From a bacterium (GTDB taxonomy: Bacteria; Planctomycetota; Planctomycetia; Pirellulales; Pirellulaceae): 64,000 nt of DNA. A program made the translations under genes and the position numbers. The notes beneath the pieces were generated by a model that had not been told where the DNA came from, did not search any database, and was given only the letters and a program-made list of their open reading frames with translations. This document shows, one piece after another, positions 58,808 through 64,000 of the stretch (within the stretch, counting starts at the first letter, position 1; the number at the start of each line of letters is the position of its first letter). The stretch spans positions 1 to 64,000 of the forward strand of contig JAUIGN010000018.1 of the NCBI GenBank assembly GCA_030430075.1, read 5' to 3'.

Positions 58808-59854
58808 ATGGACTCTATCATGAATGTCATGTGCCGCAAGTATCTTTGCATCCTGCTCCTGGTGCTCGCTGCGCCGGCCGCCTCGGCGGACGACGGCGCA
58901 CCGCGCGACACGTTGCAGCAGGAACCGGGCGTGCCGACCTTCGGGGGCAAGCAGTTTTGGTCGGACGAGCTGATCTTTCATGACTGGCGAATTCAGCGCA
59001 ACGCGCTCACCAAGGCGTGTCGACTACTGGATGACAAGGACTATCGCCGGGCCGGAGGAACGTTTGCCGAGTGCAGGCGGGAATTGGAGCGACTGAAGTC
59101 CGAACTGCAAATGCCGCCGATGAAACCTCGCGTTGTGTTGGTCTTGCACGGGCTGCTTCGCTCGCGCCAGGCAATGCAGTCGCTCTGCCGGCACCTGGCA
59201 GAGGACGGCGACTTTGAGGTTCTGGCGGTCTCCTACGCGAGTTCACGAAAAGAGATTACCGCTCATGCGACTTCGCTGGCACGCGTTGTCGCCAATTTGG
59301 GCGATGACGTGAAAGAGATCAACTTCGTCGCCCACAGCATGGGAAATCTCGTGATTCGTCGATACCTGGGCGGCCCGTGTGCCGTGGTCCCCAAGTCGCG
59401 CCGGTACCCTCGTCGAACGGTGATGCTGGCACCCCCGAATCTTGGTTCGATGTTGGCCGAGCGTTTCTTGGAAAACAGCATCTTCCGATCTCTCTGGGGT
59501 GTCAGCGGAATCGAGATTGCCGAAATCAACAAGCTCGAAAAACACCTGGCGACGCCTGCCAACTTTGGTGTCATCGCGGGCGGGCGCGGCACGGAGAATG
59601 GAAACAACCCGTTGATCCCGGGTGATGACGATTTCGTGGTCGGTGTGGCGGAGACGCGCCTGCCGGGGGCCCGCGACTTCCTGGTATTGCCGGTCCTGCA
59701 CGGATCGATCATGGAAGATGCCCACGTTCAGGAATGCACACGACGGTTCCTGACCGACGGCCACTTTATTTCTGAAGATCAGCGGCAGCCGATTCCAGCC
59801 GCAGCACCAGCCGCGACGCCGCAGGGTGCATCGCGGGCTGGAGCGATGCCATGA
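58808..59854 (+). CDS. Secreted alpha/beta hydrolase, lipase-like
   Basis: 348 residues from ATG 58808; ATGs at 58820 and 58829 are close alternatives, all leading into a signal peptide (CILLLVLAAPAAS, cleavage near SADDG). The catalytic region has RVVLVLHGLLRSRQAMQSL (oxyanion-hole HG), then NFVAHSMGNLVIRRYLGG with the nucleophile Ser in AHSMG. A likely Asp is in GDDDFVVG and the His in PVLHGSIM. This pattern fits extracellular triacylglycerol-lipase or esterase families (alpha/beta hydrolase with a GPI-deacylase/lipase-like layout). The last four bases overlap the ruvX start (ATGA), so the two genes are translationally coupled although their functions differ. The C-terminal tail is Ala/Pro-rich. 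Confidence 0.85.
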   Translation: MDSIMNVMCRKYLCILLLVLAAPAASADDGAPRDTLQQEPGVPTFGGKQFWSDELIFHDWRIQRNALTKACRLLDDKDYRRAGGTFAECRRELERLKSELQMPPMKPRVVLVLHGLLRSRQAMQSLCRHLAEDGDFEVLAVSYASSRKEITAHATSLARVVANLGDDVKEINFVAHSMGNLVIRRYLGGPCAVVPKSRRYPRRTVMLAPPNLGSMLAERFLENSIFRSLWGVSGIEIAEINKLEKHLATPANFGVIAGGRGTENGNNPLIPGDDDFVVGVAETRLPGARDFLVLPVLHGSIMEDAHVQECTRRFLTDGHFISEDQRQPIPAAAPAATPQGASRAGAMP

Positions 59855-60318
59855 CCGATCAGTTTCCGCTCGCGGGACGGATCGCCGGCATCGACTACGG
59901 TCAGGTCCGGATTGGGATCGCGATCACCGACGCGGGCCGGTCGATTGCCAGCCCCTGGGAGAACTACACGCGACGCGGTGAGGCCGCGGATGCCCGGTAT
60001 TTCCAAGAGCTCGTCGCGCAGGAAGACCTGCAAGGATTCGTGGTCGGCTTGCCGCTTCACATGTCGGGTGACGAGAGCCAGAAGTCGGCCGAGGCCCGAC
60101 GATTCGGTGCCTGGCTTCAAGCGGAGACGCGATGTCCGGTTACCTTTCATGACGAACGGTATTCTTCGGCGGCTGCGGACGCCTTCATGGTAGGGGCCGA
60201 GCTGACCTCGAAGCAGCGGAAGAAACGCCGCGACATGCTCGCCGCTCAGGTCATCCTCAGTTCGTTCCTGGAACAATCGTCCGAATCGCCCGAGCGGGGC
60301 GGGCGCCCGCTGGAGTGA
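59851..60318 (+). CDS. ruvX: Putative pre-16S rRNA nuclease / Holliday-junction resolvase homologue (YqgF)
   Basis: 155 residues from ATG 59851, overlapping the stop of the preceding gene by ATGA. The RNase-H-like fold begins GRIAGIDYGQVRIGIAITD with the first catalytic Asp (about 15), and VVGLPLHMSGDESQKSAEA and TFHDERYSSAAADAFM carry the later acidic sites. YqgF homologues mature 16S rRNA 5' ends and have been proposed to resolve Holliday junctions. Length is close to the usual 140-150. Coupling to a secreted lipase gene upstream is unexpected. It is followed by a 310-bp gap to the anti-sigma-like gene. Confidence 0.94.
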   Translation: MTDQFPLAGRIAGIDYGQVRIGIAITDAGRSIASPWENYTRRGEAADARYFQELVAQEDLQGFVVGLPLHMSGDESQKSAEARRFGAWLQAETRCPVTFHDERYSSAAADAFMVGAELTSKQRKKRRDMLAAQVILSSFLEQSSESPERGGRPLE

Positions 60319-60628
60319 ATGCCGAGCGGTGCCCTGCCGCGAGATTTTCGGTTGTCGTAAGTTGTTGCCGTTTCTTTCTCTACGCGTGCGTCGCCCGTCG
60401 TCGTTTGCTCGGCGGGCGTCTCTCCATCCGTCCCGGCAATTCGTTTGACATCGGCCGTCTCCTGAGAAAAGATGAGGTCTGGGTTGACTTTATGTCGCCT
60501 GGGCGTCCGATAATTTCGGCGGCGGCGGAACTTTTCATTCCTGCTCGCGTCGAAATTTCAAACCGTGCGGCCGTAGGATCGGCCCACGAGGGCGCGAACG
60601 CCACCGCAATGCGGGTGGAATTGAGACC
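60319..60628. other. 310-bp intergenic region before the anti-sigma-like gene
   Basis: No gene is supported. It contains a possible promoter, TTGACT (60484-60489) and GATAAT (60509-60514) with a rather long 19-bp spacer, about 115 bp before the 60629 start. The region from 60530 is GC-rich and unstructured by eye. Confidence 0.5.
60484..60514 (+). promoter_or_regulatory. Possible sigma70-like promoter of the anti-sigma-like gene
   Basis: TTGACT (60484-60489) matches 5 of 6 -35 positions and GATAAT (60509-60514) matches 5 of 6 -10 positions. The 19-bp spacer is longer than optimal, so confidence is modest. Confidence 0.4.
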
Positions 60629-61807
60629 ATGTCAGATCGTGTAAACAATGAGCTGCTAAGCGCTTACCTTGATGGCGAGGTGACCGCGGAGGAACGCGCC
60701 GAGGTTGAAGAGGCCCTGGTCGCGTCCGCGTCAGCTCGCTCGGCGCTGGAGACGCTCCGGCAGGTCCAAGCGCGGATGAGGGCCCTGCCCCGGTTGTCCT
60801 TGCCGGCCGATTTTCACGAACGGGTCGTGCAGGAGGCCGAACGGCGTCGGGCCGAGGAAGGGCTAGTTACTCCCGCCGCGGAGACCACGAAGGCTTCGCC
60901 CGGGCGGTCTGCCGGAATCGCCTGGGGACGGTATGCAGCCGTGGTGGTCAGCGTTGCCGCGCTGGTGATGATCGCGGTGTTGGTGGCCGGCCGGGATGGC
61001 GATACCGAGTTGGCCGGAGGTTCCGCAGAGACCGAGCCGGAATCGGTTCAGCCAGAGCACTCGCTGCCGGGTGATACCGAGTTGGTCGCGGCCGACCCGC
61101 GTCCGTTCCCGAAATACGTGATGGTCTTTGATCTGGCGATCACCAAGAAGGGGCAGGACGCGGACCTGTTTGGGAAGGGGCTGCGGGATGTCGGCATCGC
61201 CTTCGACCCGCGTGACGAAGGGGTGACGCTGGGGAAAGAGCTTCGCACGCAATTGTTGGAATCCCGGATTGCCGTCGGTTTGAATGGCGGTTCGTCGGCA
61301 AACGAGCGATTTGATGTCGTCGACATGGTCTACATTCGTGCGACTCCCGAGCAATTTGATGAGTTGTTTCGCAACTTGCGGCAGCAAGATCAGGTTCGCA
61401 CGTTGATCAATGCGGCCGTTCTGCCGGAGACATTGCGTGTCTTTCGTTCGGTCAGCGAGCAGACTCGAATGTTGGCCCAGGCGGAGCCGGCAGGGACACC
61501 GCCGGCGTACGCGTATCGGGTGAATGTGGGCTTCACGTTGCATTCCAGTCGAAGCGGATTTTTGGCCAAGTTCCCTACGCCGGGTCTGGATATCAAGGTG
61601 CTTGACGGCGAAACCAATTCGGGTTCCCTCGGCGGATTTAACTTCCCGATTCCGCTGAATTTGGGCGGCCAGCCGGCCAGGCCCGCGCCTGCCGCGGATG
61701 ATGACGCTCAGAATGCCGATGGGGATTTACTGTCCGAGCTCGTCATCATTCGACGCAACCTGGTTGACGGATTCCCGCGCCCCGAGCCGGCAGGCGACGT
61801 GGAGTAG
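60629..61807 (+). CDS. Membrane-anchored anti-sigma-factor-like protein
   Basis: 392 residues from ATG 60629. The N-terminus LLSAYLDGEVTAEERAEVEE matches the start of anti-sigma/zf-HC2-like cytoplasmic domains, but the zinc-binding HCxxC pattern is missing. A single span follows (about 97-117, RYAAVVVSVAALVMIAVLVAG), then an extracytoplasmic part of about 270 residues with beta-rich segments (KYVMVFDLAITKKGQDAD, VVDMVYIRATPEQFDELFRNL, YRVNVGFTL). The topology fits an envelope-stress anti-sigma whose outer domain senses a signal. No sigma-factor gene is adjacent; the nearest is at 32920 and is primary-type. The partner must be elsewhere or the gene has another use. Confidence 0.82.
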   Translation: MSDRVNNELLSAYLDGEVTAEERAEVEEALVASASARSALETLRQVQARMRALPRLSLPADFHERVVQEAERRRAEEGLVTPAAETTKASPGRSAGIAWGRYAAVVVSVAALVMIAVLVAGRDGDTELAGGSAETEPESVQPEHSLPGDTELVAADPRPFPKYVMVFDLAITKKGQDADLFGKGLRDVGIAFDPRDEGVTLGKELRTQLLESRIAVGLNGGSSANERFDVVDMVYIRATPEQFDELFRNLRQQDQVRTLINAAVLPETLRVFRSVSEQTRMLAQAEPAGTPPAYAYRVNVGFTLHSSRSGFLAKFPTPGLDIKVLDGETNSGSLGGFNFPIPLNLGGQPARPAPAADDDAQNADGDLLSELVIIRRNLVDGFPRPEPAGDVE

Positions 61808-61939
61808 ACACGCTCGCCGGATATTTTGCGAGGCACGCGTCAGCCGCCTCACGGTGGAAACTCCGGAACCGACGCGGACGTTGTTCTTGGTATCTACGAA
61901 GCGTGTGGAAAGTCGGCGCGCCCACACCGGCGACGTCTG

Positions 61940-62743
61940 CTACGTGCGGTCCGTTCGAGCGAGGAACTCGTGAATCGCCCGATTGACGGCTTTCCCTTGT
62001 TCGGCCGGGGCCATGTGGCCAGCTGCTTCAATTTCCCGGAACGCTGACTGCGGCAGGGCCGCCGCCATCGCCTGCATCTCGCTGACCGGGGTGATCGCAT
62101 CGTACTGGCCGCAGAGGACGAGCGACGGCACGTGAATTTCGTCCAGTCGCGTCTGCATATCGGGGCGTTCGGCCATCGCCAGCAAAGCGGCCGCCACGGT
62201 TTGGGGAGCGGTTGCCTGCATCACCTGGCGAATCGCCGCGACACACGTTGCCGAGGCCTCAAGCGTCGCGGCGGCGAACAGTTTGGGGACCATCGTTTCG
62301 ACGACGTCTCCCACACCGTTCTGCAGCACGGCCGCGGCCGTTTCGCGGCGACCTGCGGCGGCCTCGGGCGAATCGGGTGCTGCTCGCGTGTCACAGAGAA
62401 TGAGCCGGGCCAGCCGTGAGCGATGGCGGTCCCAGAACTGCCAGGCAACGTAACCGCCCATCGAGAGGCCACAAAGGGTGACGGGCTGGGTCACCTCCAG
62501 GGCGTCCAGGAGTGCCACCAGGTCATCCGCGTAGCGGGCCATCGAAACCGGTTCGCTTCCCAGTTCGCTCGCTCCGAACCCTCTCAAGTCGGGCGCGATC
62601 ACCTGGTGGCTGCGGGAAAACTCAGAGATCTGCCCCTCCCACATCGAATGATCCAAGGGAAACCCATGGACAAACAGCAGGGGCGGCCCAGAGCCCTCGC
62701 ACCGAACGTTCAAACGTATGTCACCAAGCTGAATCTTGTCCAT
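61940..62743 (-). CDS. Alpha/beta hydrolase (esterase/haloperoxidase-like)
   Basis: 267 residues from ATG 62743, with AAGGA about 9 nt upstream; the frame extends 51 codons further up but those residues include repeat-derived sequence. LLFVHGFPLDHSMWEGQ carries the oxyanion-hole HG, VTLCGLSMGGYVAWQFWD the nucleophile Ser in GLSMG, VLCGQYDAITP the acid, and AAGHMAPAEQ the catalytic His. The full triad is present. It is soluble with no signal peptide, so it probably acts in the cytoplasm. Candidate reactions include ester hydrolysis and C-C cleavage; substrate unknown. The 26-bp palindromic repeat lies 31 bp upstream of its start, so it may have a repeat-derived leader. Confidence 0.92.
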   Translation of the reverse strand: MDKIQLGDIRLNVRCEGSGPPLLFVHGFPLDHSMWEGQISEFSRSHQVIAPDLRGFGASELGSEPVSMARYADDLVALLDALEVTQPVTLCGLSMGGYVAWQFWDRHRSRLARLILCDTRAAPDSPEAAAGRRETAAAVLQNGVGDVVETMVPKLFAAATLEASATCVAAIRQVMQATAPQTVAAALLAMAERPDMQTRLDEIHVPSLVLCGQYDAITPVSEMQAMAAALPQSAFREIEAAGHMAPAEQGKAVNRAIHEFLARTDRT

Positions 62744-62773
62744 GTCGGCTTCCTTCTTGTGTCGTTCGGTAGG

Positions 62774-62799
62774 TCCGTAGGTCATGCTGTGCATGACGT
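62774..62799 (+). repeat. 26-bp palindrome-bearing repeat, copy 2
   Basis: It differs from copy 1 at 49061-49086 by one base. The core GTCATGC, TGT, GCATGAC forms a perfect 7-bp hairpin. It sits 31 bp before the start of the alpha/beta hydrolase gene, in the opposite orientation to the gene. Confidence 0.75.
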
Positions 62800-62921
62800 C
62801 GCGCGGTCCGGCAGGAGGCAGGAACGTGTCATCAACAACTTCCCCCATGTCCGTTCCGCTGGGCGCCCTCGAACCATGCGCGCCCGTTGTGCACATGTCA
62901 CATGGTAAGATTCGAACGCCG

Positions 62922-63000
62922 ATAATTCATCAGCCGTCGGGTGTTGGCCCAGGTTCCGTTGCCCCGGTTCCGTCAATCGCCGAGCAAGCCGGACACCAAC
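62922..63000 (-). repeat. Dispersed intergenic repeat element, copy C
   Basis: Read on the minus strand: TCCGGCTTGCTCGGCGATTG, ACGGAACCGGGGCAACGGAA, CCTGGGCCAACACCCGACGG, CTGATGAATTATCGG. It matches the word order of copies A and B with point changes. It lies between the alpha/beta hydrolase start and the DUF2752 gene end. Confidence 0.65.
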
Positions 63001-63101
63001 ACCTGCCGGCGGAAATGCACGGCGCTGCAGGCAAGTCCTCTACCATTGATCGCGACACAACGACTTGCACCGAGTGGTTGTTCGTTCATGAACAATCGGC
63101 G

Positions 63102-63635
63102 CTAACCCAGCATGGAGCGGAGCAGCCACTGGGACAACAGGGCGACAATCAACGTTCCAGTGAGATAGTGGGCCAGCCGGTTCACGCGCAGTTCCCCCAG
63201 CCCTCGCCGAATTCGCCAGATCTGGATGGCGCGAAAAGGGATCTGAACGGCGACCAAGGCGAAGAAAAGAACGCCGGCCGGGTTGAAGGACCAGGCCGCC
63301 GAGGGACGTCCATGGGCCAGACTGATAAAACAGCGGGTCAATCCGCACCCGGGGCACTCCATCCCCATGTACTGCTTATAGGTACAGGTTCCAGGCAGGG
63401 GCATGTCGACCAGGGGGATGACGACGGTCTCCGGACCACGCACCTGCAGGACGGCTGCCAGCAGCAAAACACAGCTTGCGCCGACCAGCATCGACCAATG
63501 GAGCGAGGTGTCGAGCGTCGTACTTTCTTCAACCAATTCCACCGTGCCCTCCGGCAATGTGTCGTCAGCCGAGCGGTTGGGGGGCGCAATGGCCGCGTCG
63601 ATTGAAATCGGATCGGAATGTGGCGAGGTGGACAT
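63102..63635 (-). CDS. DUF2752 membrane protein
   Basis: 177 residues from ATG 63635. The diagnostic CPGCGLTRC (94-102) follows MGMEC, with a conserved pair of Cys on either side. Membrane spans are visible at about 46-64 (SMLVGASCVLLLAAVL), 117-135 (NPAGVLFFALVAVQIP) and 155-172 (HYLTGTLIVALLSQWLL), so three spans with the Cys motif exposed near one face. The function of DUF2752 is not established; CxxC-like motifs suggest metal or redox roles. The acidic N-terminus is cytoplasmic. Gene length is slightly above the usual 120-150 because of a 45-residue N-terminal extension. Confidence 0.93.
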   Translation of the reverse strand: MSTSPHSDPISIDAAIAPPNRSADDTLPEGTVELVEESTTLDTSLHWSMLVGASCVLLLAAVLQVRGPETVVIPLVDMPLPGTCTYKQYMGMECPGCGLTRCFISLAHGRPSAAWSFNPAGVLFFALVAVQIPFRAIQIWRIRRGLGELRVNRLAHYLTGTLIVALLSQWLLRSMLG

Positions 63636-63835
63636 GAAGTTCCGTTTGCCTGGAGATGCAACAAGGCACGTTGGAGACGGCCAACGATCCGCCCGTCGCT
63701 CGATCAGCCAGGCTTCGACCGGGTGAAGGCGGTGCCGCCTGCCGGGCGATGTGCGGCGAGCGCTGGGGTATTGATGGTCCTCAAATCAGGATGGTGGGCC
63801 GCACGATGTTCGGGAATCGGCCTGTGCTTCGTTAT

Positions 63836-64000
63836 TCAGTTGGATTCGTCTGCCGGCCCTGATTCTTGGTTCGTCTCTTGTTTGGCCAGTTCCGCTTCGA
63901 AGAAGGCAAGTTGGCGGCGTATCTGCTGAAAATAGGGTGCTCTCTCCACAGCCCTCCGCTGAGTCTTGACTGCATTCTTGAGGTCCCCGACGGCATAGAA
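63836..64000 (-). CDS. C-terminal end of a TPR-like protein, start beyond window
   Basis: A minus-strand frame is open from the right edge to the TGA at 63836-63838 (54 codons). The last residues include FYAVGDLKNAVKTQRRAVER and FQQIRRQLAFFEAELAKQE, followed by an acidic tail (SGPADESN). The A-x-G-D-x-x-x-A-x-x-x-x-x-x-A-x pattern is a tetratricopeptide repeat helix pair. The gene product is probably a TPR-containing protein or kinase-type TPR protein; the rest lies outside. Confidence 0.7.
   Translation of the reverse strand, partial: FYAVGDLKNAVKTQRRAVERAPYFQQIRRQLAFFEAELAKQETNQESGPADESN

Noticed and set aside
62744..62896. Upstream extension of the alpha/beta hydrolase
   Set aside because: It includes the dispersed palindromic repeat, and the ATG at 62743 has a good AAGGA site.

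Overview
The window is about 62% GC and looks like chromosome from a planctomycete, most likely a Pirellulales-type genome. Evidence: a giant exported protein with an LEPR-xLL-like N-terminus and Calx-beta, SdrD_B-like and GEVED modules; many secreted beta-propeller, sugar-acting and ceramidase-like proteins; several Gfo/Idh/MocA oxidoreductases; a planctomycete-type PilM to secretin cluster; frequent GTG and TTG starts; and no phage, plasmid or IS genes. I saw no rRNA, tRNA or CRISPR array. The genus cannot be named from this sequence alone.

Layout. 1-5927 (minus): giant surface protein, C-terminus beyond the left edge, whose visible end is a Calx-beta array with an exact 333-bp period. 6310-12134 (minus): two large secreted proteins, a propeller protein and a glycoside-hydrolase-like protein. 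12393-25866: Gfo/Idh/MocA dehydrogenases, a GT4 glycosyltransferase, a propeller-PhoD fusion, a neutral-ceramidase-like protein, an isochorismatase/ThuA/beta-sandwich fusion, an MFS transporter, a membrane protein and a saccharopine-dehydrogenase-like reductase. 25867-31483: Ser/Thr kinase with a degenerate receiver domain, small conserved protein, large secreted protein, lipoprotein. 31759-32877: enolase-superfamily dehydratase. 32920-38129 (minus): housekeeping block with a primary-type sigma factor, rpsA, plsC and cmk. 38295-41252 (minus): large GH38-like protein.

41619-52970 (plus): a type IV pilus / type II secretion assembly cluster, made of a PilM-PilN-like fusion, two single-membrane-span Met/Gly-rich proteins in the PilO/PilP positions, and a PilQ/GspD secretin. 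A 653-bp repeat-filled spacer separates the secretin from the rest. 52997-57112 (minus): HExxH metalloprotease and a PQQ propeller carrying a methyltransferase-like insert. 57255-61807 (plus): small membrane ORF, mannose-1-phosphate guanylyltransferase, lipase-like hydrolase overlapping ruvX, and an anti-sigma-like membrane protein. 61940-64000 (minus): alpha/beta hydrolase, DUF2752 protein and the end of a TPR-like gene.

Functionally, the region mixes extracellular polymer and lipid breakdown (hydrolases, dehydrogenases, dehydratase, transporter), cell-surface display and core information genes. The least explained signals are intergenic: two arrays of a GGTCGGAGACC hairpin unit, three diverged copies of a roughly 90-bp element, a 26-bp palindrome-bearing repeat, and a set of GTTTGCAAAC palindromes upstream of rpsA.
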